NCBI RefSeq assembly: GCF_008831285.2
Contig: NC_045138.2
Coordinates: forward strand, 1,563,143-1,627,142
Reading direction: 5' to 3'
DNA length: 64,000 nt
Source of the DNA: Nymphaea colorata
Lineage: Eukaryota > Streptophyta > Magnoliopsida > Nymphaeales > Nymphaeaceae
Shown here: positions 11,826 through 22,623 of the stretch, piece by piece
Layout: every line of letters begins with the position of its first letter
How positions within the stretch are numbered: the first letter of the stretch is position 1
Position numbers and translations under genes: made by a program
The notes under the pieces: model-generated
Told to the model about the DNA's origin: nothing
Database searches by the model: none
The model's input: the letters and a program-made list of their open reading frames with translations, nothing else

Positions 11826-13499
11826 TATTTGCAACTCCAAAAATTTTTTGTTTTTTGAGTGCTCCAAGAAAATGAGGTTTTGTTTTGAAATGAAAGAGAA
11901 AGGGACTCACTCGTCGGTACAAGGATCGACCATTCTTAGAGCCTTTGTCGGGGATAATCAATCCAAGAGCTATGCTTATTTTTTATGCATTTCACTTTTG
12001 CTTAAACATCTTTTTCATTCTAAATATCGTGCAGTGTTTTGAGAAAATATTTAAGATTTGATATTTCAAAATTTTGAGCATGTTAAAAAGAATCATTTGA
12101 GGTTGTATGATTTGGAAAATCTTGAATTGAAAGATCTTTACAAATATTGTTTGGAAACATTTGAAGATCATCATTTGGAAATCACTTTGGCATTCTCTTA
12201 AGACTTCAAGTAGGTTTGATGTTTTCTTCGAATTTGGTTACTACCTAATTAGAGCTTTATCTCATCTTGCTTAAGTTGTTTTAGAAATGTGTTTGCGATC
12301 GTTTGTGATGTTAAGTGAATGTGAATGTATGAATGCATTGATCTTACATGACTAAAATGGAATCATTCATTCCGACCATAACATTCAATTAAGAGCAGTT
12401 CTTCTATTACATACCTCTAAGATTTTTGTTTTATAATTGTCATGAATATTTTTAAGAACAAATATTTCATTTATTGTAAGGAAAGTTATATCTCCCACAT
12501 TGGGTATTGGAGAAAAACAAGCATACATAAAATAGAAAGTTAATAATATACAAAATTTGTCATTGGGATCCCTAGTCAGATGACTAAAAGAAACGATAAA
12601 TGTAAGAATCGCATGAAAACACAATTTAACATGTTCACATTCATTAGGGTTCACATTCGTAAGGGTTTTCTTGTGATGAACAAGTCTCACTTGGGGGTGT
12701 TAGCAGGGCTAGTGCCCACCCAACAGACCCAAAATTTTAGCCCAAAACAGGGCTTGCATTGGGTGCAGGCCATGCCAGGGTGCGCATGGCCAGGATTGGC
12801 CAGACGCGAGGCTAAGGTGTGGTTTCCCCATATTGGCTCATTTTTTGGGCCAACGAGGGGGGTTTAAAGCTCCTTGGCCCCCTCGGGTAGGGTTCACTAA
12901 AAAAATTTAATTTTTATTTTAAATGCACATTTGAAAAGGCAAAATGGTCCTTTTGTTAAAATGGGTCCAGTTTCAATTTGGGAGGTTTTGGGTACGTTTT
13001 AGACTGGGATCTGGTTCGCTCGATCGCAAATGCGTTCTAATCGATGCCCAAGGCTTGACTCAAGGGTTAGATGTGTGTTTTGAGCTCAGAACATATTCTT
13101 AAAAGTTTTTGGCATAAGGTTGTGACGAAAAACAAAATGGAGGTTTGCAAGGACACATGCGACGTTAAAAAGTATCGAAAATTGTTGTGGATCTGTTTCT
13201 TAATATGGACTCAATTTTGACTGGCCGGGCTTGATTATGGATCTTGGATATGTATTTCAGCTTGAAGTGCAAATATTGGATCTCTGACTTGGATTTTGAT
13301 CTAAATTTGTGTTTGAAGTTGGATTTTGGATTTAAAAGTGCTTTTGGATTTAAATATGGGTCTAGAGGTCCGTTTTGGGGCAAAATTGGGTCCAAACTCT
13401 ACAATTTGAAAAAAAATTGCCATAAACATGATTGAAATGACTGAAATAGTGTTTAAAAAGATGGAGTGTAATCTTTTGGAAAAAATTGGAGTGACAACA
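11826..13499 (+). mobile_element. Long LTR, shortened (L3)
   Basis: It begins TATTTGCAACTCC (family start TGTTTGCA) and ends TGACAACA at 13492-13499. It is followed by GCTGCCCTTCTTTGCTATTA, which is also found after the LTR of copy B. Compared with its duplicate at 32311-34795 it has lost about 880 bp after 12690. The lost segment is bounded by a short CTCA microhomology, typical of end-joining or slippage deletion. The conserved block GGGACTCACTCGTCGGTAC is at about 11902. Because internal-type sequence follows it as well as precedes it, the array is LTR-internal-LTR-internal, not one simple element. Confidence 0.75.
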
Positions 13500-15809
13500 G
13501 CTGCCCTTCTTTGCTATTAAGTAGGTGTATGTCGTGCTTAATGGCAAAGATAAGCATCAGATTTTGAAAACAAAACATCCCTTACCCAAGTGGTCTGGAA
13601 GGTACCACATTATATGCTTGATCTCAATGCTAGAAAAAAGAGTAGCGATCGAGGGGAGTGAACAATAGGAGAAGATTTAATTAATTAAGTCGAAATTAGG
13701 TAACATGCTATCACAAAGGGAATCATCAGATGTGATTGGAAACCAGCTTGTATTGAAAAGCACATAATCATCTCCCAAAGACTAGACATTGTGGTGGTCA
13801 AGGAGCCTACTCCAGGTCATCTAAGCTCAATGGACTCAGCTCAAACAAGAATTGTTAAGTGATCAAGTTTGGGAAATTTGTCTGAAATTGACTCATACAA
13901 AGGGATTTAACATTCCTATTAAGAAGGTCAAGCCCAGGGATGTCAATATATCGAATTTGAATTGGATGTATATTTTTCCATATTTGATTTATTGTGTATT
14001 GACCTGTTCAAATTTTAAGACGAATATATAAAAGTCTACTATATCATAATTCAATTTTTAAATTCATAACCCGAGTCCGATTCGAAACCCACATTTATTT
14101 TTTGCATCCAAATCCAAATCCAAATCTGACTTTTAAATTTGCAAATTGAATCCCAACCATATTGTATATGTTAAAAATTAACTTTCAAAATGTATGGATA
14201 ATGGATATAAGATATTTGTTTGAAACTGAATCCAGATCCAGATCTAAGCCTGATTCGATATTTTTTAAAATTGTATCCACATCCAATAAAATTTTTTCTT
14301 ACATCTGAATTTGATATGATTCATTAATCATATGTTAATTCTTTTTCTCTACATCAAGGTTATTTGAAAACGGTTGTCCAAATTCTATTGATTTACATCC
14401 CCATTCAAGATAGACTTCCTTTTTGAACTTATGTTCTAAAAATTAAAGTAAAAGAAGTATCCCCCTTTTATGAATAGCAAGTCAAGGCGAGCAATTTTCA
14501 GTCTCAATGGTGTAGCATAACTAGTCTGGTGAGAGCCTGTTTCTGTTCATTTCACGTAGGAACTACTCTTCTAGGTCCACTCATGTCCTGAAGTAGTAGG
14601 CGAGGAGAAGGGGGGAGCTTCGATCCTTCGGTTGCTTCTGCCTTCAGATACACTTTCCAACCTACTCTATACCCGTCTATGTTGCCGGTTGTGATGTTCA
14701 ATCGATAGTTTAGTGGCACACAAGGATACGCCATCTTGATCGTGCCAAAGTAAGAACTTCTCAATGGGATTTGAGGTAGCAAGCAGTGGTGGAGCCACTT
14801 GCTAGCTGGTGTCGGCAATTGCCTACGTCAGCCGAACAAAACTTTTATTATAGCATCTCAAGATCACATTGTCATGACTCAAAAATTACATGCTATGCCC
14901 ACATGCAAGGGCAAAGCCAAAAGGGGGGTCTGCATGGGCCCTGAGACCACCTTAATTTTTTTTAATTTACATGTAAATTTTAGAAAATTTATTTTGTCTT
15001 ATATAAAATTTTTGAAAAATGATATTTCAGCCTCTATCAAAATTTAAAAACTTTAATTTGGCCCCTGTGACACATTTAAGAGATTGCAATCATCTTATTT
15101 CATTTAATTTCCCCTATGGTAGTATGAAATGTCAAATCCATTTTGTCTTAAGCTAATTAGTTCCACATTATAATTTAGTTAGTTGGTTAAGGTCCATAAT
15201 AAAACATTTTCCATGATATTTTCTTATGAAAATATCATTAAAAATGCATCTAGAATTGAAGCTGAGAAACAGTCTTTCAAACATATTTTCATGTTCAAAT
15301 TCAAGAAACAAGAGTTTGTTCAGTTTAAGTCAACGGCATCAAAAGAAGAACTAGATGGTGGCTAAATCATTTGTAGGACAGCAGACCCCTCGACATGCAT
15401 GGGCCAATATCAATATCAGGGCCCCAACCAATAGTCCCATTAGACCCAGGGTGGAGCGAAGCATAGTCATTGGGTCGGGTACCCGGCCTAACTCGGGCTC
15501 GAGAAAAAGAAATCGGGTCGGCCCTACTAAGCCCAGTTTGACTCAATAAAATTTTTTAATATTAATTATATTGATTTTCACTTATAATATTTTATTACAA
15601 TTAATTATATTTTATATGATATTTTATATTAAAAATGTATATATTTTAATTTAATCGGTCTGTGTTCGGGTTTTGGGTGTCGGGTTGGGTTCGGGTAGCT
15701 TTCTCATAGTAACGTCCTGCATAATCTGCCTAAGGTGCTAGTGGATTGGATTTTTTTCCAACTAGTGACACAAATCCCTATCTTTAGGTATCGCTAGCGA
15801 TGTCCACCT
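13500..15809. other. Unassigned TE-derived sequence after L3
   Basis: The first ~100 bp is 5' internal sequence of the long-LTR family. The remainder is AT-rich with WCCAAATCCAAATCC-like runs (14030-14330), a hAT-MITE-like start at about 14784 (CAGTGGTGGAGCCAC), the ACATGTAAATTTTAGAAAA tail at 14960-15000, and a GGGTCGGGTACCCGG motif at 15470-15535 and 15665-15700. No gene with recognisable domains was seen. Copy B is 34796-37028. Confidence 0.6.
14552..14818 (-). pseudogene. Unidentified ORF fragment, conserved in copy B
   Basis: An 88-residue reading frame whose first ~12 residues come from a MITE end (CAGTGGTGGAGC read in reverse). The remainder (IPLRSSYFGTIKMAYPC... and GYRVGWKVYLKAEATEGSK) has ordinary protein-like composition but matches no family I recognise. 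The duplicate at 35804-36052 keeps the frame for about 70 residues and then shifts by a G insertion. This could be a host gene scrap or chance. I assign no function. Confidence 0.25.
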
Positions 15810-16139
15810 GGAGATATAATCTAACGTTTGATTCATATGCAGATTTGACTGGTTGGATTCCATAAGAAAATTCAGATCTAATTAGGAAAACTGGATGCAA
15901 GTTTGTTATCGTATTTCATACCCAATTTCAGTGGACAACTGAATCAGACTACCTGGAAAAAATTGGATATATTTGTAATCCCAAATCTGAATCTGAACTC
16001 TGATACTAATAAACAACACCAGATTACTCAATTATGCTGATGTTATATCCGATCCAAATCTAATTAGTTGACGTCCAATGATTCTATTTCTTTATATTAG
16101 AAGTTCTCTGCATTTACTAAAAAAAATAAAAGACATTTG

Positions 16140-16463
16140 AATGCCGCAAAATCAGCCACGGTTCATTTCCGTGGCGAACAAGCGAGTGGCCCCCACCATT
16201 TGAGAGATAAAAGGGAGCAAAGTTTTTCAATAGATATTCACCCACGCGCATATTTGAGCCCATAGAGAGAGAAAGAGAATCAATCCATCATTGATCGAGA
16301 GAAAGAGAGGGACAGAGGGAGGGCTTTGCTTGAACCAAGGAGTTCACAGACTTCATTTTCACGCTTCTTCTCTTCTCTTCTATTGTTCACAGCTCTCGAT
16401 TGCAGGTTTCTTCTTCTCGAGTTCTCCTCTCTTCTTCGATCACAAAGGGAACTCCACGGGTGA
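16140..16463 (+). promoter_or_regulatory. Promoter-like block with CT-rich leader and donor site
   Basis: The stretch reads like the start of a plant transcription unit. It has a GC-richer upstream patch (GCCACGGTTCATTTCCGTGG, a small dyad, then GTGGCCCCCACC), a TATA-like GATAAAAGG near 16206, and a GA- and then CT-rich leader with TTCTTCTCTTCTCTTC at 16365-16440. It ends in a good splice donor (CACGG|GTGAGG) near 16458. No ATG-initiated coding exon follows, so the donor would open a 5'UTR intron. It lies 1.8 kb upstream of the RLCK-V inverted repeat on the same strand. It is identical in copy B at 37360-37683. The role is inferred from composition only. Confidence 0.45.
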
Positions 16464-18288
16464 GGGATGATATATTGGTTCCATCTAATGAGCTAGAGAT
16501 TGAGCATAAGGTCTAGCTGGTTGAAGGAGGTTTAGAGTCCAATATTTGGAGTGTACCTTTTGGGCTCAATATGATGTTATACCTAGTGCCAGGTCGTCAG
16601 ACCAAAAAAAAAAAGGAAAAGGTTTGGAAAATCTATAAAATAGACATCCGCAATCTATGATGGAGTCGATATCTGGATGCAAGTAAAACTTTTGGGGATA
16701 ATACAGATAAGACTGTCAATGACGTCATGTTAACAATATAAGCTCAAGTTTGAATATGATGTAAAGGAGGCTTTAGTCTAATGTCTAAAGAATAGTTATC
16801 ACAAATTATATATTGTATTCATTTCCAACTCTTTGGTTACTCCTTCTGGTTATCTGTATGTTAGCTAGGTTTTTCACTAGATAGTTATTTGAGAAACTAC
16901 TTGTTTAGGTAGTCTAGTCACTAATCTAGGGTTATGACTACCACTACAACAGCTAAAAGTAATTTCCTTTCACTTTTCCAAAAGTTTTTTTCTTTTTAAA
17001 TTTAGTGACATTTTAATCTTCTATCGTCTATTCTAATTTCTAAGTATTGACAGGAGATCTTTCCAACAGCTATTATAAAGGATGAATGAACCCTTTTAAC
17101 ATCATCATGGATTAGAGGAAGCCTACTCCATGATGATGACATGGGCATGACTCAAGCCCACGTCCCAATGCTGATCATGTGTTTCTATGTACATTATTAT
17201 TATTATTATTTAAAATGAACTGTCACATCCACAATATCCTAAAATATCATCAAGTGGCATCTTTTATGGATATAATTATGTTTCAAAATCTCACATTTTC
17301 TTAGAAATAATACAGCAATAGAGGCAATATTTTCTCTTTGGCATAATATAATTTATTGAAAAATACAACCTAAAAAGGAAAGGCATCTTCACCCCAAGGT
17401 GCAGTGACAGAGATCGCAAGGATATATAGAGGCTCAAGTAATTGCTTTGACCAATCCAAGGACATTGGGAGAGAGAGAGAGAGATACCTCATACCGTTTT
17501 CTATCATTTCTCTTATTCTTCTTTTATATGAATACTTTTTCTGTGGTTCTTTCATGCCACTCGTCTTGTTTTTTCCCTTTAGGTTGTGTTTGATCTTGGC
17601 GATACACGCTTGGGACACGACGAGGAGATTACCGAGCGGGACACGTCCAACAACGGGGTGACATGAGGTGGCTGGACGCGGATCCGAATTTGTGAATGTG
17701 GGATGGCCCCTCCAATATTGAAAACCCAACCCGGGGTGAGAACGCACAGGTTGGGTATTGGATCATCTTTGGGCGATCTGGGGCAGAACCCGGATCCATT
17801 TTTTGTGTATCGGTCGATTAAACCAGGTCTACTAAAAACCAGGCGAGTTTTTTTGAGCAGATTCGGTTCGACATGCCAGACTCGGTTGTCGAACTGAGTC
17901 AGTGGGCAGACAGCTTGCACACGTGAGGCCGCCTGCATCCCTCTTCCTCTCCCGCTCCTTCAAAAACCAGCGACGTGAAGGAGCTTGGGCCTTTCAATCG
18001 AAATTTTACCTATTAATAGGGTATTTTTGTCTTTAATTTGAAACAACAAACTGTCTGGGCCTGACAGTATATATATATACACTGTATTATCCCACCAGTT
18101 TGGCCTTGCCCTTTTTCTAGTGATACATTATCGTAGGGCCTACGAAACCTCATGTCGGGTGCATTTACATGTATAGCTAGCTTTAAATGAGATGAAATTT
18201 TGACGCAGTACTATGTTTATAAAACTCTGGTTAAAATCATTTTCTAACATGTCAATGGAGAAGCTGTCCTGTAACCATATGATGAAGA
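16464..18288. other. No gene seen; conserved non-coding spacer before hairpin
   Basis: This stretch links the promoter-like block to the RLCK-V inverted repeat and is identical in copy B except for an A-run (16603-16613, 11 versus 12 A). It holds an ATT microsatellite near 17190, a short GA run near 17470 and a GC-richer part at 17590-17990 with CCCGG/GGGTT motifs. The short ORFs there (for example 17579-17938 minus) have no recognisable domain and look like chance. A TATATATATACACTGTAT stretch is near 18070. Confidence 0.55.
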
Positions 18289-18720
18289 TCTGATACATCG
18301 GGTAAACCTGTCATTGGAGAAGCTGTCCTGTAACCAAGTGATGAAGATGGGTTATGGACATGCCCCGAGCTTCCATCATCACCTGACTGTGAACTGCCAG
18401 CTCTCTCCCGCTGATAAACTGAACTGCACTGACTGATATTATCGGCATCACTTGATCTGCCCCTGCCCAAATGCACTGACATCTTCTCTGAGTCATTTGT
18501 GCTAGACTGATCATGCAAATTGAAGGCAACACCATCATGATTTCGGAAAGCTGTATTCAGATTATGAGCAGCCACTCTGTCAACTTTTATCTCCTTGGAT
18601 ACACTGGGGATTTGAGATAGTGGGAATTTATCCAGTGTTCTTGTGGCTTTCTTTTGAGAGGCCAACCACATAGCCAAAATAGACAAAGCCAATGCTATGA
18701 ATATCCCAACTGAGATACAG
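18289..18720 (-). pseudogene. RLCK-V receptor-like kinase fragment, minus arm
   Basis: Read on the minus strand, this is the N-terminal part of a plant receptor-like kinase of the RLCK-V group (At3g59110 / At2g42960-like, from memory of the family). A membrane segment (LWVVICISVGIFIALALSIL) is followed by a juxtamembrane part with SLSQIPSVSKEIKVDRV-like text, SDADNISQCSSVYQRE, AGSSQSGDDGSSG and TASPMTGLPDVS. The frame is open through this part. The fragment stops where the family would continue into HLGWGHWFTLRDLE and the kinase domain, which is absent, so no kinase can be made. Just outside, at 18243-18288, the last ~55 bp is tandemly repeated. The matching plus-strand arm follows at 18822. 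Confidence 0.85.
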
Positions 18721-18821
18721 ATCACGACCCATAATTTGAGACCAAAGAGAGCTGTCTCTTACAAGACAATCCGAGATGCGACTCTTAAGTCTGTCTCTGT
18801 TAGTCTGTTAGTCTCTGAAAG

Positions 18822-19250
18822 CTGTATCTCTGTTGGGATATTCATAGTATCGGCTTTGTCTATTTTGGCATTGTGGTTGGCCTCTCAAAAGAAATCCAAA
18901 AGAACACTGGATAAATTCCCTCTCTCTCAAATCCCCAGTGTTTCCAAGGAGATAAAAGTTGACAGAGTGGCTGCTCATAATCTGAATACAGCTTTCCGAA
19001 ATCATGATGGTGTTGCCTTCAATTTGCATGATCAGTCTAGCACAAAAGACTCAGAGAAGATGTCAGTGCATTTGGGCAGGAGCAGATCAAGTGATGCCGA
19101 TAATCTCAGTCAGTGCAGTTCATCAGCTGGAGAGAGCTGGCAGTTCACAGTCAGGTGATGATGGAAGCTCGGGGCATGTCCATAGTCCATCTTCATCACA
19201 TGGTTACAGGACAGCTTCTCCATTGACAGGCTTACCCGAAGTATCACATC
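18822..19250 (+). pseudogene. RLCK-V receptor-like kinase fragment, plus arm
   Basis: This is the same RLCK-V N-terminal segment on the plus strand: ISVGIFIVSALSILALWLAS, FPLSQIPSVSKEIKVDRVAA, a serine-rich stretch with SSDADNLSQCSS, then a frameshift near 19120 caused by a small deletion. The downstream text continues in another frame as GSSQSGDDGSSGHVHSPSSS and TASPLTGLPEVS. It pairs with 18289-18720 over about 430 bp with roughly 5 percent differences. It has no kinase domain. Because of the frameshift it is more decayed than the minus arm as protein, but not as an RNA duplex. Confidence 0.85.
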
Positions 19251-19348
19251 ACATGGTTTAAATTTTTCTTACATATTTTGTTTTTTGGTGGTTATTCTAT
19301 AATAATTCCATGATTGGGAAATGAACCTTTTAAAATACACCAACTAAA

Positions 19349-19592
19349 GATCCCTGATGATCTCATGGAATGTTGTTTTGGATCTGGGCATGCATTTTAA
19401 CATATTGGATCTCTAACTAAAGAACGCCATTTAAACCGACTCCACACCTGGTTTCACCTTTATATCATCAAAAGAATCGGACTAACCTATGGTCAATTCA
19501 TCAAACGGTTATTACGATATTATGCATGGATTTGTTTGAATCTGTGTTCTACTAGCCATTATGGCATCTGACTAATTGGACATTGGTGAAAC
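19349..19592 (+). repeat. Dispersed ~250-bp repeat (copy in A)
   Basis: Matches 858-1111 and 40569-40812. It starts about 100 bp beyond the RLCK-V inverted repeat. No terminal repeats were recognised. Confidence 0.85.
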
Positions 19593-20816
19593 AAATCCAA
19601 AACCCGGCTAAGATTCACATAGAAAAATGCTTAAAAACTAAACCAGGTTACTCATACGTACGTGAAAGGCTGATTATTAATCAAGGCTGATTATTAATCA
19701 GACCCTGGATTTCTGAAATATCCAAACATAAATTTGTATTTGATATCTGAATCAATTCCTAATAGTCTATATATATTCGTATTTGGCGGTAAATGTTGCT
19801 TTCAAATTTCCAATCACCCTAAAAACTATGGGAATTTTGTTTTTCGAGCTTATGTTTTTCTTATAATTGCAATCACACTTCATAAAACACTGCCAAATAA
19901 CGGTACAAAGTAAAAACCAGTTGAACCAAAAAAAAAAATCGATGGATCAATGGGTTTTTAAAGTGCTTAAAATCCTGTTTGTTTGAACAGAAATGAAATT
20001 CCAAAGACGGATTTGAGTCTAGAACCAGAGGCTGGCGAAGAAGATCAGGATGGAGACGACTCCGAATCTAAGGCTATTGACGGATCTCAAGAACGGATCT
20101 GAGATCTGCAGCTTTTCATGGATTTAAGGTCAGACCCCACCCTGCAATCCGACCATAAATCCATGGTTTTTTAACACATAGCATGAATTTTAAAAAGTGA
20201 TCAAGGTTGTGTTTGTTTCAACAGGGATCTGAGATCCGTAACGCTCCATGGATTTAAGATCAGAACTTGATCCATAATTGTTTAACATGCAGCATGAATT
20301 TTGAAAGCCAAGCTAATGAACTGAAGATCTCTGAAAACGTACTCATTTTTATATAGCCTTAGGTTTAAGATCTGAGACTAAACGCAACCCACATGAAATA
20401 GGCCACTGAATGTGTCATTGAAAGGGAAGTAAGTGGTTAGGGTTGGGATTTAATCTACTGATCACAATTTTTGAATTAATCAGATATTTCTTAATTGAAT
20501 CCGTGCTTGGGCTCAGAACTGGAGTTGAATTTTTGAAGCCGAACCCGAATCTGTCAATGATAAGACAACAGGTTCAGATCCGCATTCACTGAGTTATTGA
20601 TCACATCGGTCATACAAACTCTACAATTAATGAATCGAATTAGGATCCAAATCAGTTTCTCTTACGGGATGCTACTAAATGGATGTGGTTTTGGACTGAA
20701 ATAGGATCTTATCCACCCATTAAGATCCTAGTCAAGAAGTAATAATTTTTTTTGCTAGCAATGCTACAACTCATTTACGAAAAAGTTCTGAAGCCCTGAT
20801 CCCCTTTCCCTTGTCA
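19593..20816. other. No gene seen
   Basis: AT-rich sequence with repeated GGATTTAAGRTCAGA / GATCTGAGATC phrases around 20070-20330, where a ~100-bp unit seems to be present twice in diverged form (20095-20190 and 20225-20300). It is shared with copy B at 40813-42021 with percent-level substitutions. No domain, RNA gene or transposon end was recognised. Confidence 0.5.
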
Positions 20817-21002
20817 ATATGGTCAGTAGCGGAGATGGGTGCAGGCTGGTGTAAGTAATTGCCAACGCCAACCAACACATATGGTCAGTAGCAGAGCTGG
20901 GTGCAGGCTGGTGTAAGTAATTGCCAACGCCAACCAACACATATGGTCAGTAGCGGAGCTGGGTGCAGGCTGGTGTAACTAATTGCCAACGCCAACCAAC
21001 AC
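20817..21002 (+). repeat. 62-bp tandem repeat, three units
   Basis: Units start at 20817, 20879 and 20941 (ATATGGTCAGTAGCGGAGMT..., ending GCCAACCAACAC). They differ by one to three bases. Each unit contains AGTAGCGGAGCTGGGTGCAG, similar to the hAT-MITE ends nearby, so the array probably arose from one MITE end. Copy B has only two units (42022-42145), so the unit number changed after the duplication. Confidence 0.92.
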
Positions 21003-21295
21003 AAGTTCTTGAAAAAGTTTACTACGAGGTAGTTGGATGTAATGTCCACTCTAGACTCACGTCAATGCCCCATAAGCACCAAACCTTCTAAAGTTAGTGC
21101 CCATTTAATAAAATTTTTCTGCTCTGCCACTTTATATGGTTTAAGGCCGCTTTAAAGTTTGTGTGAACCCATGGTATACCCATCAATTAGAGGATCGTAT
21201 TGTCATTGTTTGCTGTTGAGCTACGTAACAACCATAGAAATAAAATTGATGATCCAACTCTTGCCAACCGCCAGCCCGACTAACTACACTACTAC

Positions 21296-21478
21296 CAGTG
21301 GCGGTGCTACTTGTAGGCTGGTGTGGGCAATTGCCCGCATCAGCCAAACAAAAATCTTATTATAGCGTATCAAGATCACATTGTCATGACTCACAAATTA
21401 CATGTTATGCGGACACCAAACTTGTGTTGCCAACTCAAGTGTCCCTTAGCGAAAAAATTCTGGCTCTGCTGCTGACTG
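21296..21478 (+). mobile_element. hAT-like MITE (~183 bp)
   Basis: It starts CAGTGGCGGTGCTAC and ends with the diverged complement CTGGCTCTGCTGCTGACTG. Plant hAT-type MITEs commonly have CAGTGGCGGAGC ends; the assignment rests on these ends. No clear 8-bp target duplication is visible. It has no coding capacity. The copy at 42438-42620 keeps the canonical CAGTGGCGGAGCTAC. Confidence 0.6.
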
Positions 21479-22226
21479 CAACATATTTGATCTTCAAAGT
21501 TCACAAAGGTTATCCACACCAAAAACATAAGCCGTCAAACAATCTTAGTTTGTGATATCATATTCATTGTTCGCGACAAAGTTTCAACCTTTTTCTAGCA
21601 AATAAACTGGTACGGATCTGCCTAACTCCAACCGAAAAAATAAAATTAAATTAAGAATGTCAATGTTGATATGCCACCAAGAATAGATCCAAGAAGTCTA
21701 AATTAAGTTTTTTTAGGACATTTTGTCAATATTGATCTAAAATTTTCTTAGACCAAGAAAGAGGAAGTTTGTTCAAATAAAAATATTTCAAAAAGAAAAG
21801 AGAAAAAAGTATTATTCTACCAGCGGCTTTTGAGATTTTTTTAACGTATCTGAAAGCGTGTGGAATTGGGTATTCATCCACCGGATTCAAACTTTTGTAT
21901 ATAACATATCCCCATATAGAGGTCTGGCAATTGGGAATTGTAAATGATAAGAATTGGTAAGAAGGGCTTTGTCATTTTTTATTGTACTGGATCAGCTTTA
22001 GACCGGACGACCGGTTCATGCGGTGCACGTCCAGCCGTTCCCGTTGAATGGAATATATGATAACCACTAGGTCTGTCCTTTTATCATGAATGAACACCAT
22101 TTGGTTGGTGGATTGCTGGTCTTAACTTCTGTGAGACCTAAAAGTGATTAATTATGTATGAGAAGTTGATGTCTTGACCAATGAACATAAGAAGGCTTTT
22201 TTTTGTGAGAATATTTTGGATAATGC
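21479..22226. other. No gene seen
   Basis: AT-rich, non-coding to the eye. In copy B this interval contains two extra segments (43013-43225 and about 43524-43690). It is not clear whether A lost them or B gained them. Confidence 0.5.
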
Positions 22227-22338
22227 CAGTGGCGGAGCTATATGATGATTGGTTTGGGCAGTTGCCCACACTAGTCTCTTTAAAATTTGTTTATTTTTAA
22301 ATGGGCATTTCCACCCAACTTTTCTGGCTCCGCCACTA
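22227..22338 (+). mobile_element. Short hAT-like MITE (112 bp)
   Basis: Terminal inverted repeats CAGTGGCGGAGC and GCTCCGCCACTA enclose about 90 bp containing GGGCAGTTGCCCACACTA, itself a small dyad. The flanking 8-mers do not match, so the target duplication has decayed. The duplicate at 43730-43842 has a mutated left end (CAGAGGCAGAGC). Confidence 0.75.
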
Positions 22339-22623
22339 GAGAAAGGTATGCCGTGGCCGGAAACAGACTGGTATCGAGCAGCTCAGCAATTGACTTGGTT
22401 CAGTTAGCTCGTTCGCATACATGGTGTTCAGATCAGGCTGGATCTTGTACGTATTCATGTCACCTGTGACATTTCTTGTTTAACTTGTTCACTCATTTAA
22501 CTAATTCAAGCTATGCTGAAGCGGTTTTCTGTAGTCAAACTGAGTTGAGTTCAAATAGGTCAAGTTCTTACAACTTGAACTCAACTCAGTTAAAATTTCA
22601 AGTTATCAAGTTGTGTTTTTTCA

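Larger units (their letters stand above)
18289..19250. repeat. Inverted repeat (432/429-bp arms, ~101-bp loop)
   Basis: GAGATACAG at 18712-18720 faces CTGTATCTC at 18822-18830, and complementarity runs outward to about 18289 and 19250. Both arms carry the same captured kinase fragment, head-to-head. A transcript crossing the locus in either direction would fold into a hairpin of about 430 bp. The whole structure is repeated at 39509-40470 in copy B. The fold is directly visible; expression or small-RNA production is not known. Confidence 0.9.
9894..22623 (+). repeat. Large segmental duplication, copy A (12.7 kb)
   Basis: This block is collinear with 30393-44050 (copy B) in the same orientation. 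The match starts at GATTCAAAACAGAATG and stops after GTTGTGTTTTTTCA. Divergence varies: the outer parts show percent-level substitutions and many indels, while 15810-18296 is essentially identical. Copy A lacks about 880 bp of LTR present in B, a ~210-bp segment with a long TA run, and a ~165-bp segment near 43524-43690. It carries a third unit of a 62-bp repeat that B has only twice. Transposons and captured gene fragments are shared, so they were in place before the duplication. Confidence 0.92.

Noticed and set aside
17579-17938. 119-residue minus-strand ORF, identical in copy B at 38799-39158
   Set aside because: Identity follows from the whole tract being identical. The peptide has no recognisable domain and overlaps ORFs on the other strand. 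Not called as a gene.
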